From Sulfitobacter sp. DFL-14 (GTDB taxonomy: Bacteria; Pseudomonadota; Alphaproteobacteria; Rhodobacterales; Rhodobacteraceae): DNA of 48,792 nucleotides. The stretch lies in NCBI RefSeq assembly GCF_003335585.1, contig NZ_QBFD01000028.1, positions 1 through 48,792 of the forward strand, written 5' to 3'. Below, in pieces: positions 25,719-33,813 of this stretch. A program made the translations under genes and the position numbers. Positions within the stretch are counted from its first letter, which is position 1; the number at the start of each line of letters is the position of its first letter. Under the pieces are notes generated by a model. That model had not been told where the DNA came from. It saw only the letters and a list, made by a program, of their open reading frames with translations, and did no database searches.

Positions 25719-25747
25719 GGGCGGGCCGCTCAGCGGCGGCCCTGCCC
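25719..25747 (-). terminator. Intercistronic hairpin between dctP and dctQ
   Basis: A GGGCCGC/GCGGCCC stem (25723-25729 with 25736-25742) is extended by GGGC/GCCC across one bulged base. It lies within the 73-bp dctP-dctQ spacer. There is no T-run. Such hairpins between a solute-binding protein gene and its permeases commonly stabilise the upstream message so that the binding protein is made in excess; this is inference. Confidence 0.5.
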
Positions 25748-25765
25748 GATGACCTTATGGGTCGC

Positions 25766-26767
25766 TTACATGGATTCGTTGATTTCCTGTGCGGCGGCGA
25801 TGTTGTCCGCGCCCACGCCTTCCTCGAACTGCGACCAGACCGGCTTCATCGCGTCGACCCAGGCCTGACGCTGCTCCGGCGTCAGTTCGCGGATCACGCC
25901 ACCGGCGTCCAGGATCGCCTGACGGGCTTCCATGTCCACTTCGTTGACGGCCGCGTTCCGCTCAGCGGTGACTTCGTCGATGATGGTGGCAAGCTGATCG
26001 CGGATTTCGGGATCAAGCCCTTCCCACCAGTCGGAACTGGTCACCAGCAGGTAGTCGAGCACCCCGTGGTTGGTTTCGGTCGAACCGTCCTGCACTTCAA
26101 AGAACTTCTGGCCGTAGATGTTGGACCAGGTGTTTTCCTGACCATCGACAACGCCGGTCTGCAGCGCGCCGTAGACTTCGGAGAACGCCATCGGCTGCGG
26201 GCTGGCGTCGAGTTGCTCGAACTGTGCCACGATCACGTCGGAAGGTTGCACACGGAATTTCAGACCTGCCGCATCACCCGGCATTTCCAGCGCCTTGTTA
26301 GCAGACATCTGTTTCATGCCGTTGTGCCAGAAACCCAGGCCCTGAAGGCCGCGCCGCTGCATCGAATTCTTGAGCGCCTCGCCCTTTTCGCCTTGCTGGA
26401 ACTTGTCGACGGCGTCGATGTTCACGAACATGAAAGGCAGATCGAAAATCTGGAATTGCTTGGTGAAGGCCTCGAACTTCGACAGCGAGGGGGCAGCCAT
26501 CTGAACGTCGCCCTGCAGCATCGCCTCAAGCACCTGATCGTCATCATAAAGCGTGGAGTTCGGGAACACTTCGACGCAGGCCTTGCCGTTCATCTCGTCG
26601 TTGACGCGCTGTTCGAACAGCGAGGCGGCGATGCCCTTGGGGTGTTTGTCGGTGTTGGTGACATGGCTGAACTTGATGACGATCTCACCGTCATCACAGG
26701 CAGCTGCAACGGCGCCCGCGCTGACAGACATCGTCAGGGCAACAGCGGCGGCGGTTAATAGCTTCAT
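25766..26767 (-). CDS. dctP: TRAP C4-dicarboxylate-type solute-binding protein (DctP), 333 aa
   Basis: A periplasmic substrate-binding protein with a Sec signal peptide (about residues 1-23, ending AVAAACDD). Family motifs are IKFSHVTNTDKHPKGIAA, PNSTLYDDDQVLEAMLQGDV, and the substrate carboxylate-binding Arg in GLKFRVQPSDV (near residue 170), followed by GALQTGVVDGQENTWSNIY. The adjacent dctBD sensor-regulator pair supports a C4-dicarboxylate such as succinate, malate or fumarate, but TRAP specificity varies. GGGAGGAG lies just upstream of the ATG. A 244-bp spacer separates it from dctD. Confidence 0.93.
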   Translation of the reverse strand: MKLLTAAAVALTMSVSAGAVAAACDDGEIVIKFSHVTNTDKHPKGIAASLFEQRVNDEMNGKACVEVFPNSTLYDDDQVLEAMLQGDVQMAAPSLSKFEAFTKQFQIFDLPFMFVNIDAVDKFQQGEKGEALKNSMQRRGLQGLGFWHNGMKQMSANKALEMPGDAAGLKFRVQPSDVIVAQFEQLDASPQPMAFSEVYGALQTGVVDGQENTWSNIYGQKFFEVQDGSTETNHGVLDYLLVTSSDWWEGLDPEIRDQLATIIDEVTAERNAAVNEVDMEARQAILDAGGVIRELTPEQRQAWVDAMKPVWSQFEEGVGADNIAAAQEINESM

Positions 26768-26956
26768 TGGTTGTCTCCTCCCAGAGATTTGGAATCAAAT
26801 CGTCACACCTTTTCGGGTGCACTGAGATAAGGAGCCATATTCCCGCGTGCGTTCACAAGTGCGTGTGTTCCGCAGGGTCGTTTTTCCTGTTTATAATTTA
26901 ATTACAACAATTTACCAGACGATCCCGGGATAGGTCATTGAACCTGCCACACCTGA

Positions 26957-26974
26957 TGTGCGGTTTCCCACACA
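26957..26974. promoter_or_regulatory. Probable DctD-binding palindrome, promoter-proximal site
   Basis: TGTGCGGTTTCCCACACA is an imperfect dyad (TGTG and CACA arms around GG/CC). Its centre is 33 bp, about three helical turns, from the second dyad at 26990-27007, and it lies about 190 bp upstream of the dctP start on that strand. Paired, helically phased palindromes upstream of the transporter gene are the known pattern for DctD in rhizobia. Confidence 0.6.
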
Positions 26975-26989
26975 TGCCGGAACCGCATT

Positions 26990-27007
26990 TGTGCGGAAAT
27001 CCGCACA
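26990..27007. promoter_or_regulatory. Probable DctD-binding palindrome, promoter-distal site
   Basis: TGTGCGGAAATCCGCACA has perfect 7-base arms (TGTGCGG/CCGCACA) around AAAT. It lies only 4 bp past the dctD stop codon. Together with the weaker dyad at 26957-26974 it makes a tandem pair suited to binding two dimers cooperatively. Confidence 0.65.
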
Positions 27008-27011
27008 TAAT

Positions 27012-28244
27012 TCAGCTGCGAAAATCCTCGGGGCGGATGCCATAGCGCGCCAGCTTGTCGTAAAAGGTCTTGCGCGGCAGTTTGAGCGCCTTGGCGGCTG
27101 CGCTGGCCTGCCCGTCGGCCCGGCGCAGGGCGGCCTCCAGCAGGGATTGCTCCACCTGGGCCATCTGTTCGGACAATCCCAGCGCCGCATCGGGTGCCAC
27201 CGCATCTTCATGCACCCCCATCACGAAGCGCATCGCCGCCGACATCAGCGCGCGGGCATTGCCGGGCCAGTCGCGCGCCATCAGGTCGGCCACCACCTGC
27301 GGCGTGACCTCGGGCCGGGTCAGCCCCGCCTGCTCTGCCGCCTGGTCGACATATTGGCGGAACATCGAGGGGATATCCTCGGGCCGCTCGGAGAGGGCCG
27401 GGATTCGCACCGGCATCACCTCCAGCCGGTAATAGAGATCGGCATGCAAGCGGCCTTCCCTGACCGCGGCCTCCACGTCACGGGTGCTGCCGGTCATCAG
27501 CCGCGCGGCGGGCGCGCCCTCCAGCGCCTCGATCAGCGCCAGCTGGGTCTGGGCGGGCAGCAATGTGACCTCGTCGAGGAACAGGCTGCCGCCTGCCGCC
27601 GCCTCCAGCGCAGCGGCCAGGGCCTCCGACCCCATCTCTGCCGCCGCGCGTTTGACGAAAGCCGCCTTGGAGCGCGCGGAGCTGAGGTGGATCACCTCCG
27701 CCACCTTGGAAATTCCGGTGCCCGGCGCACCAAAGACCAGCACCTCGCCTTCGGTCTGGGCAACGCGGCGGACACGGGCGCGCAGGGCCTCCGAGATCTC
27801 TGACGTGCCAAAGATCATCCGCGACGCGGGATCGCCCTTGCGCACCAGATCGCGCAGGCGGCGGTTGTCCAGCACCAGCGCACGGGTCTTGAGCGCGCGT
27901 TCCAGCACCGCAAGCAGGGCGGCAGGCGCACAGGGCTTTTCGAGGAAGTCGAAGGCACCCTGCCCCATCGCCTCCACCGCCATGGGAATGTCGCCCTCGC
28001 CGGTCAGCAGGATCACCGGCAGGTCCGGGTCCTGACCTTGGGCATATTTCAGCAGGTGAAACCCGTCGCGCCCGGGCATCCGCATGTCCGACAGGATCAC
28101 CCCGTCGAAATCGCGGGTGATCCGATCCTTGGCCGCGACGAAGGAGCCGGCGGTGACCGCCGTGAAGTCGGCCAGTTCCAGCGTCTGCGCCAGCGCCTCG
28201 CGCACGGCGGCGTCATCATCCACCAGCAGCACCTTGCCCATCAT
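27012..28244 (-). CDS. dctD: DctD-like NtrC-family response regulator lacking GAFTGA, 410 aa
   Basis: The receiver domain has acidic residues D9-D11, phosphoacceptor D53 (ILSDMRMPG) and K103 (FLEKP). The AAA+ domain (about 145-330) retains Walker B (GGSLFLDE, 218-225) and the DLYYRLEVMPVRIPALSERPEDI region, and the C-terminus is a Fis-type HTH (KLPRKTFYDKLARYGI). Two parts are missing. Walker A reads GAPGTGIS (172-179), with Ile where the lysine should be. The SELFGHEKGAFTGA segment, needed to contact sigma-54, is absent between EALAAALEAAAGG and Walker B. ATG overlaps the dctB stop. The predicted target is the downstream dctPQM. Confidence 0.9.
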   Translation of the reverse strand: MMGKVLLVDDDAAVREALAQTLELADFTAVTAGSFVAAKDRITRDFDGVILSDMRMPGRDGFHLLKYAQGQDPDLPVILLTGEGDIPMAVEAMGQGAFDFLEKPCAPAALLAVLERALKTRALVLDNRRLRDLVRKGDPASRMIFGTSEISEALRARVRRVAQTEGEVLVFGAPGTGISKVAEVIHLSSARSKAAFVKRAAAEMGSEALAAALEAAAGGSLFLDEVTLLPAQTQLALIEALEGAPAARLMTGSTRDVEAAVREGRLHADLYYRLEVMPVRIPALSERPEDIPSMFRQYVDQAAEQAGLTRPEVTPQVVADLMARDWPGNARALMSAAMRFVMGVHEDAVAPDAALGLSEQMAQVEQSLLEAALRRADGQASAAAKALKLPRKTFYDKLARYGIRPEDFRS

Positions 28245-30019
28245 GCCGCCGCCACATCCTTTGTATGTCGTTCAAGTGTCACGGTAAAAAGCGCCCCGCC
28301 CTGATAATTGCTGCCCCTGATCTGTCCACCAAAGCTTTGCACAATGCCATAGCTGATCGACAGGCCCAGCCCCATCCCGGCGGAGGGACCTTGGGTTTTC
28401 GTGGTATAGAAAGGATCGAATACCTTGTCCGGCATCTCGATCCCCGGTCCGGTGTCGCGAAAGCTGACAGTGACCTCATCCGCTTCGAGCACCCCGATTT
28501 CAAGGCGCTTTTCCGGCGCATCGGCCATCGCGTCCACCGCATTGGTGATCAGATTGACAAAGACCTGCCCCAGCCGCACCTCGCCGCCGCGCACCCAAGT
28601 CGGCGCTTCGAGCGGCGCATGCACCAGTTCGACACCCGCATCCTGCACATGGGCGCGGGTCAGCTCCAATGCGCTTTCCAGGGCCCGGCGCAGATCGACA
28701 CGGTCATCGGTCTGCTGGTCCTGCCGGGCAAAGGCGCGCAGGTTCTGGATGATCCGCGCCATCCGCTGCGCCAGTTCGGAAATGCGGGTCAGATTCTCTG
28801 CCGCGCGCCCCGGCGTGCCGCGGTTCATGAACTGCACCCCGTTCTCCGCAAAGGACCGGATTGCCATCAGCGGCTGGTTCAGCTCGTGGCTGATGCCCGC
28901 GGACATCTGCCCCAGGGCGCTGAGCTTGCCCGCCTGCACCAGCTCATCCTGCGCCCGGCGCAGGGCGGCCTGCGCCTCTTCGCGCTCCGCCGCCTCTGCC
29001 AGCAGCTTGGCATTGGTATCGCGCAGGGCCTGGGTGCGCTCTGCCACGCGGTCTTCCAGACGGGCATTGGCACTGGCCAGCGCGCGCCGCCGCTCTGCCG
29101 CCAGAAACAGCAATGACCCGAATGCGAGGCAAAGTGCGGCCACCGCCGCGGCCTGTGCCGCCGCAAGCCTGCGCGCGGGCTCGGTATCCAGCAGCACCTC
29201 GCCGGTCAGGCCGATGACCGGCAGGCCTTGCGTCAGATGCAGCGCGGAGCGGGGCAGATACGGACCCCAGTCCAGCAGCCAGATTTCATGCCCCCCCAGC
29301 CGCCGCGCCTCGAAAGGCGGGGCGGGCCCCACCGGCGGCACCAGACCGACCAGGCCGGAGGATTCCGGCGCCCGGCGCCAGAACAGCAGTTCCGAGCGGT
29401 TCGCGATCAGCACCTCGCCGCTGCTGTCGGTGAAAAAGGCCGGCGGGTTGCTGCCGCGCCAGTTGTAGTCGATCCCGTTCAGATCGGTCACCACAACCAC
29501 GGCGCCCAGCACCTGCCCCGGCGGGCTGAATACCGGTGCGGCATGAAAATAGGCCCGCTGGGAGAGCGGCATCGCTTCGCCGTGCCCCCACCCCAACGCG
29601 CCGCGCAAGGCCCGGCGCACAAAGGGCTGTCCGGCCAGTTCCATCGGCGCATCCAGCCCCAGCGCCGAGGCACGCAGGCGCCCGTCTGCATCGATCACCA
29701 GCACATCCAGCGCCGCCGTCTTGTCCGCGACATTCAGCAGCAGATCGCCCAGGTCCCGCGCATCGCCCTCGGAAAGGACCGCGCGCACCGCCGGATGGTT
29801 CCCCATCAGCACCGCCAGATCCCGGTAGCGCTGCAGCTGGCCCACCAGCCGGTCCCCGGCAAGCGCCAGGTCCGCGCGCCCGCGTTCGGCCAGCAGGTCC
29901 AGGCCCTGTTCATGGAAATACCGCCAGACCCCCCCCGAGAGGGCCGCCACAACCGCCAGGAAGGCCAGCATCACCGCCGCTCTTTGCCGTATTCCGCTTA
30001 TCATGGGGCAAGATTGCAC
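28241..30019 (-). CDS. dctB: DctB-like C4-dicarboxylate sensor histidine kinase
   Basis: A membrane sensor with a transmembrane helix near residues 13-32, a periplasmic Cache-type sensor region of about 240 residues (VLVIDADGRLRASALG, IDYNWRGSNPPAFFTDSSG), a second helix near 285-310, a coiled-coil linker, a HisKA domain with phosphoacceptor His in GISHELNQPLMAIRSF, and a HATPase domain (N-box VNLITNAVDAM, G1 DTGPGIEMPDKVF, G2 GMGLGLSISYGI). It phosphorylates DctD on sensing external dicarboxylates. GTG 30019 is preferred for an AAGGG site upstream; ATG 30004 is an alternative. It is translationally coupled to dctD. Confidence 0.9.
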   Translation of the reverse strand: MQSCPMISGIRQRAAVMLAFLAVVAALSGGVWRYFHEQGLDLLAERGRADLALAGDRLVGQLQRYRDLAVLMGNHPAVRAVLSEGDARDLGDLLLNVADKTAALDVLVIDADGRLRASALGLDAPMELAGQPFVRRALRGALGWGHGEAMPLSQRAYFHAAPVFSPPGQVLGAVVVVTDLNGIDYNWRGSNPPAFFTDSSGEVLIANRSELLFWRRAPESSGLVGLVPPVGPAPPFEARRLGGHEIWLLDWGPYLPRSALHLTQGLPVIGLTGEVLLDTEPARRLAAAQAAAVAALCLAFGSLLFLAAERRRALASANARLEDRVAERTQALRDTNAKLLAEAAEREEAQAALRRAQDELVQAGKLSALGQMSAGISHELNQPLMAIRSFAENGVQFMNRGTPGRAAENLTRISELAQRMARIIQNLRAFARQDQQTDDRVDLRRALESALELTRAHVQDAGVELVHAPLEAPTWVRGGEVRLGQVFVNLITNAVDAMADAPEKRLEIGVLEADEVTVSFRDTGPGIEMPDKVFDPFYTTKTQGPSAGMGLGLSISYGIVQSFGGQIRGSNYQGGALFTVTLERHTKDVAAA

Positions 30020-30063
30020 ATGCGCCCTTGCCTTGACCAGAGCCGCTCGGGCATCTGGTCGGG

Positions 30064-31242
30064 ATGAAACGCCTTTCCCAATCCCCGCTCGACGCCGGGT
30101 TCATCCAGAACCCCTATGCCGTCTATGATGAAGCCCGCGCGCGCGGGCCGGTGCTGTTCTGGGAGGATTACGGGATGCTCGCCGCCTTTGACGCGGCCAC
30201 CATCACCGCGCTGCTGCGCGACCGCAGGCTGGGCCGTCAGAACCCGGAACCGGCCCCGGCCCCGGCGCATCTGACCCAATGGCACCGGGTCGAGGCGCAT
30301 TCGATGCTGGAGCTGGAACCGCCCCGGCACACGCGGCTGCGGGCCCAGGTCCTGCGCGCCTTCACCTCGCGGCGGATCGCGAACCTGCAACCGGATATCG
30401 ACCAGATCATGCAGGAACTGCTGGCCGCCCTGCCCGCGACGGGGCCGATCGACCTGATCCCCCAGGTCTGCACGCAGCTGCCGGTGCGCATCATCGCGCG
30501 GCTGCTGGGGGTGCCGGAAGAGAGCTGGCCGGACCTGCTGCGCTGGTCCAATACCATGGTGGCAATGTATATGGCGGGCCGCACCCGCGCCATCGAGGAC
30601 GCCGCCGAAACCGCAACAGGCGAATTCGTCAGCTATCTGACCGATTACATCGAGCGCCGTCGCGGCGACCCCGGCAATGACCTGATCTCGGAGCTGATCG
30701 CCACCGAAAGCGCAGGCGAAAAACTGAGCAGCGAGGAGCTGATCGGCACCTGCATCCTGCTGCTGAACGCGGGCCATGAGGCCACTGTGCACGCCATGGG
30801 CAATGCGGTGAAATGCCTGCTGGAACATCAGACCGATCCGCTGGCCCTGGCGCCGCAGAACATCGCCGCCACGGTCGAGGAACTGCTGCGCTTCGACCCG
30901 CCGCTGCACATGTTCACCCGCTACGCCTACGAAGACATCGACCTGGGCGATGTGACCCTGAAGAAGGGCGATGAAATCGCGCTGATCCTGGGGGCGGCGG
31001 GCCATGATCCCGACATCCACGTCGCGCCCGACCTGTTCAACCCGCAACGCCCCGGCAGGCCCCATGCGGCCTTTGGCGGCGGCTTGCATTTCTGCGTCGG
31101 CGCGCCACTGGCCCGGCTGGAACTGCAAAGCGCGCTGCCCGCGCTTTTTGCCCATCTGCCCGGGATGACCCTGGCCGAAACCCCGCGCTATGCCGCCACC
31201 TATCATTTCCACAGGCTCGAAAAGCTGCTGATCCAGCCGTGA
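30064..31242 (+). CDS. Cytochrome P450, 392 aa
   Basis: A soluble class I bacterial P450. The haem-thiolate loop FGGGLHFCVGAPLAR (near residue 345) has the ligand Cys. The K-helix ExxR is in EELLRFDPP, the I-helix is LLNAGHEATVHAMG (AGHEA instead of the usual AGxET), and the C-helix reads LELEPPRHTRLR. It is complete, with no membrane anchor. No ferredoxin gene is adjacent, so electrons must come from a partner elsewhere. The substrate is not predictable. It is divergent from dctB across a 44-bp gap, which is tight for two promoters. Confidence 0.93.
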   Translation: MKRLSQSPLDAGFIQNPYAVYDEARARGPVLFWEDYGMLAAFDAATITALLRDRRLGRQNPEPAPAPAHLTQWHRVEAHSMLELEPPRHTRLRAQVLRAFTSRRIANLQPDIDQIMQELLAALPATGPIDLIPQVCTQLPVRIIARLLGVPEESWPDLLRWSNTMVAMYMAGRTRAIEDAAETATGEFVSYLTDYIERRRGDPGNDLISELIATESAGEKLSSEELIGTCILLLNAGHEATVHAMGNAVKCLLEHQTDPLALAPQNIAATVEELLRFDPPLHMFTRYAYEDIDLGDVTLKKGDEIALILGAAGHDPDIHVAPDLFNPQRPGRPHAAFGGGLHFCVGAPLARLELQSALPALFAHLPGMTLAETPRYAATYHFHRLEKLLIQP

Positions 31243-31310
31243 ACCGATCCGGGGTCAAGGAGGCCGCAGGCCCCGCGCAGCGGCTTGTCCTTGAGGCCGG
31301 ATCGGTTCAC
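31239..31310. repeat. Long inverted repeat beginning in the P450 stop codon
   Basis: A perfect 14-bp outer stem (GTGAACCGATCCGG at 31239-31252 and CCGGATCGGTTCAC at 31297-31310) is followed internally by TCAAGGA/TCCTTGA. The left arm contains the P450 TGA. Neither strand has a T-run, so a rho-independent terminator is not certain; a transcript-stabilising hairpin or a small insertion remnant are alternatives. Confidence 0.7.
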
Positions 31311-31329
31311 CATACCCTCGGAACAGGTC

Positions 31330-31354
31330 GTTCAGGACGCAAGGCGCCCTGAAC
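31330..31354 (-). terminator. Stem-loop downstream of the Lrp-type gene
   Basis: On the minus strand the stem GTTCAGGGCGC/GCGTCCTGAAC is 11 bp with one G-T pair and a 3-nt loop. It lies about 135 bp past the Lrp-type regulator stop, in the convergent spacer with the P450. There is no T-run, so factor-independent termination is doubtful. Confidence 0.45.
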
Positions 31355-31489
31355 ACCTTCTCAGCAATGAAAACCACGGCGCAGCGGATAGCCCAGGCTG
31401 CCGACAGGGGCTCAGGCCCGCCACGGGCGCCCGTAGAAAGGAATCGCGGCAAGGCCGCGTCCTTCAGATCACGCCACGGCCAGTTCAGG

Positions 31490-31951
31490 TCACAGCGGCA
31501 GGGCCACGGTGGACTTGATCTCTTCCATCGACAAAAGCGCGGTGACATTATGCACCCGCACCTCCGAGATCAGCGCCTGGTAAAAGGCGTCATAGGCCCG
31601 CGCGTTCTTCACCCGCACCTTCAGGATATAGTCGATATCCCCCGCCAGCCGATGCGCCTCCTGCACCTCGGGGCGGTCGCGCAGCGCCTTGAGGAAGGCC
31701 GCCTGCCATTCCGCCTCATGCTCCGAGGTGCGGATCAGGACAAAGAAACAGGCCTCGAACCCCAGCGCCTCGGCATCCAGGATCACGGTCTGCTGGCCGA
31801 TGATCCCGGCCTCGCGCATCTTGCGGATGCGATTCCATACCGGGGTCTTGGAAGAGCCCACCGCCTTGGCAATATCATCCAGCGATTGCGCCGCATCGCG
31901 TTGCAACTGGCCAAGAATTTTCCGATCTGTCTCGTCTATCCGAACAGGCAT
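31490..31951 (-). CDS. Lrp/AsnC family transcriptional regulator, 153 aa
   Basis: The N-terminal winged HTH (DETDRKILGQLQRDAAQSLDDIA, then GSSKTPVWNRIRKMREAGII) and the C-terminal RAM/ligand-binding domain (EVQEAHRLAGDIDYILKVRV) are both complete, giving the usual Lrp length. It is divergent from cysG, sharing a 156-bp spacer with an inverted repeat, so it probably controls the sulfite-reduction operon. ATG 31951 starts directly at the MPVRIDETDRKIL motif; the open frame to 32008 is rejected for lack of homology. Confidence 0.92.
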   Translation of the reverse strand: MPVRIDETDRKILGQLQRDAAQSLDDIAKAVGSSKTPVWNRIRKMREAGIIGQQTVILDAEALGFEACFFVLIRTSEHEAEWQAAFLKALRDRPEVQEAHRLAGDIDYILKVRVKNARAYDAFYQALISEVRVHNVTALLSMEEIKSTVALPL

Positions 31952-32006
31952 CCTGTGATTTCCCTTTTCGCCACAAACTTGTTCTATCTGGCGCTGAAAA
32001 CAGAAC

Positions 32007-32052
32007 AATATTCCTTATCTGCGCGGGCATATGGCCCAGTACAGGGAATATT
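32007..32052. promoter_or_regulatory. Inverted repeat between the lrp-type gene and cysG
   Basis: AATATTCC at 32007-32014 and GGAATATT at 32045-32052 are exact reverse complements with centres 38 bp apart. A compact palindrome GGAATATTTCC begins the right arm, followed by TATATAG. This is the right type of site for an Lrp-family octamer or tetramer in a shared divergent promoter. Function is inferred from position. Confidence 0.45.
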
Positions 32053-32107
32053 TCCTATATAGAGAGGTAAGTCAACGCATCACACCAGCCGCAGCAAGGG
32101 GCACACC

Positions 32108-33502
32108 ATGGACCATTTTCCCATCTTTCTCGCCACCGAGGGCCAGCGCATCGCGCTGTCGGGCGGCGGTGATGCGGCGCTGGCCAAGCTGCGGCTGCTG
32201 CTCAAGACCCGTGCGCGGATCCATGTCTATGCCCCGGCCCCCGCGCCCGAAATCGAAAACTGGGCGGAAGCCGGCCGGCTGACCCTGCACCGCCGCGCCT
32301 TTGCCCCGGGCGATGCGCGGGACACGAGGCTGTTCTATGCCGCCGATGAGGACGCGGGCGAGGATGCCCGCACCGCCGCCATCGCGCGGGCCGAGGGGGC
32401 GCTGGTCAACATCGTCGACAACCTCGCCGACAGCGCCTTTATCACCCCGGCCATCGTGGACCGCGACCCGGTGACCGTGGCGATCGGCACCGAAGGGGCC
32501 GCCCCGGTGCTGGCCCGCGCCATCAAGGCCGACCTGGAAGAACGCCTGCCCGCCACGCTGGGCAACCTGGCGCGGATCGGCAAGGGTTTTCGCAAGCTCG
32601 CCGATGCCCTGCCCTTTGGCCGCGCGCGCCGCGATTTCTGGCGCGACTATTATTTCAACACCGGCCCCCGCGCCATCGCCGCAGGCGAGGACCACGTGAA
32701 GGACAGCCTCGGCACGCTGCTGGAAGATCACCTGACCCGTGCCGCCCGCGCGGGCCATGTCGCCTTTGTCGGCGGTGGACCGGGCGATCCGGAGCTGCTG
32801 ACCCTCAAGGCGCGCCGCGCTCTGGATGAGGCGGATGTGGTGATCTACGACCGGCTGATCTCGGCGCAGATCCTCGAACTGGCCCGCCGCGAAGCGGTAA
32901 TGATCGACGTGGGCAAGGAAGGTTTCGGCCCCTCCACCAGCCAGGAGACGATCAACGCCCTGCTGGTGGAACATGCGCAATCGGGCGCCCAGGTGGTGCG
33001 GTTGAAATCGGGCGATGCCACCGTATTCGGCCGCCTGGACGAGGAAATCGACGCCATCGACGCCCATGGCATCGGCTGGCACATCGTGCCGGGCATCACC
33101 TCGGCCTCTGCTGCGGTGGCGGCCATCGGCCAGAGCCTGACCCGCCGGGGGCGCAATGCTTCTGTCCGCTTCCTTACGGGGCATGACATGAAGGGGTTCG
33201 CCGATCACGACTGGGCCGCGCTTGCCCGTCCGAACGAGGTTGCCGCGATCTACATGGGCAAGAAATCCGCCCGTTTCGTGCAGGGCCGCCTGATCATGCA
33301 TGGGGCGGACCGCGCCACACCCGTCACCGTGATCGAAAACGCTTCGCGCCCCGAGCAGCGGGTGCTGGAAACCACGCTGGACCGGATGGCCGCAGATATT
33401 GCCGATGCGCAGATGACCGGCCCCGCCCTGACCTTTTACGGACTCGCCCCGCGCGCCGCCGTGCAAGCCGCCACTGACATGCCGTTCGAGGAGATGGCCT
33501 GA
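32108..33502 (+). CDS. cysG: Siroheme synthase CysG, 464 aa
   Basis: A trifunctional enzyme making sirohaem from uroporphyrinogen III. The N-terminal precorrin-2 dehydrogenase/ferrochelatase part (MDHFPIFLATEGQRIALSGG) has its NAD-binding glycines near 18-20. The C-terminal SUMT methyltransferase (from about 215) carries HVAFVGGGPGDPELLTLKA, VVIYDRLIS, the SAM-binding RLKSGDATVFGR, PGITSASAAVA and the closing GPALTFYGLAPR. It heads the operon whose sulfite reductase requires sirohaem. The DUF2849 gene starts within its stop codon. The N-terminal glycine motif GGGDAALAK differs somewhat from the common GGGEVAARK. Confidence 0.93.
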   Translation: MDHFPIFLATEGQRIALSGGGDAALAKLRLLLKTRARIHVYAPAPAPEIENWAEAGRLTLHRRAFAPGDARDTRLFYAADEDAGEDARTAAIARAEGALVNIVDNLADSAFITPAIVDRDPVTVAIGTEGAAPVLARAIKADLEERLPATLGNLARIGKGFRKLADALPFGRARRDFWRDYYFNTGPRAIAAGEDHVKDSLGTLLEDHLTRAARAGHVAFVGGGPGDPELLTLKARRALDEADVVIYDRLISAQILELARREAVMIDVGKEGFGPSTSQETINALLVEHAQSGAQVVRLKSGDATVFGRLDEEIDAIDAHGIGWHIVPGITSASAAVAAIGQSLTRRGRNASVRFLTGHDMKGFADHDWAALARPNEVAAIYMGKKSARFVQGRLIMHGADRATPVTVIENASRPEQRVLETTLDRMAADIADAQMTGPALTFYGLAPRAAVQAATDMPFEEMA

Positions 33503-33813
33503 TGCCCAAACCTTTCACGCCCAAAGTTGTCACCGCCAACGCCCTGCTTGAAGGCGACGTGATCTATATGACCGCCAGTGGCTGGACCCGTGACCTGGCC
33601 GAGGCCGAAGTGCTGACCGATGAGGCCGACGCCGATCTGCGCCTGATCGAGGCGCAGTCGCAGCCGGGCAGCATTGTGGGCGCCTATCTGGCCGATGTCA
33701 CCCTGCAGGACGGCGTGCCGCACCCCACCCATTTCCGCGAGGATTTCCGCGCCACCGGGCCTTCGAACTACGCCCACGGCAAGCAGGAAACCGTCAAAGA
33801 GGAGCATTTCTGA
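33502..33813 (+). CDS. DUF2849 domain protein, 103 aa
   Basis: A small acidic protein recognised by KVVTANALLEGDVIYMTASG near the N-terminus and PGSIVGAYLADV in the middle, with the C-terminal HPTHFREDFRATGPSNYAHG. DUF2849 is known almost entirely from positions beside sulfite reductase genes in alphaproteobacteria, which is what is seen here: it overlaps cysG and the reductase by 1 bp each. The biochemical role is undefined; an accessory role in reductase assembly or electron delivery is inference. Confidence 0.85.
   Translation: MPKPFTPKVVTANALLEGDVIYMTASGWTRDLAEAEVLTDEADADLRLIEAQSQPGSIVGAYLADVTLQDGVPHPTHFREDFRATGPSNYAHGKQETVKEEHF

Noticed and set aside
26935..26950. Sigma-54 promoter TGGCAG-N5-ATGA upstream of dctP
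   Set aside because: The -12 element lacks the conserved GC and it lies only a few bases from the DctD palindrome, too close for an upstream activator site.
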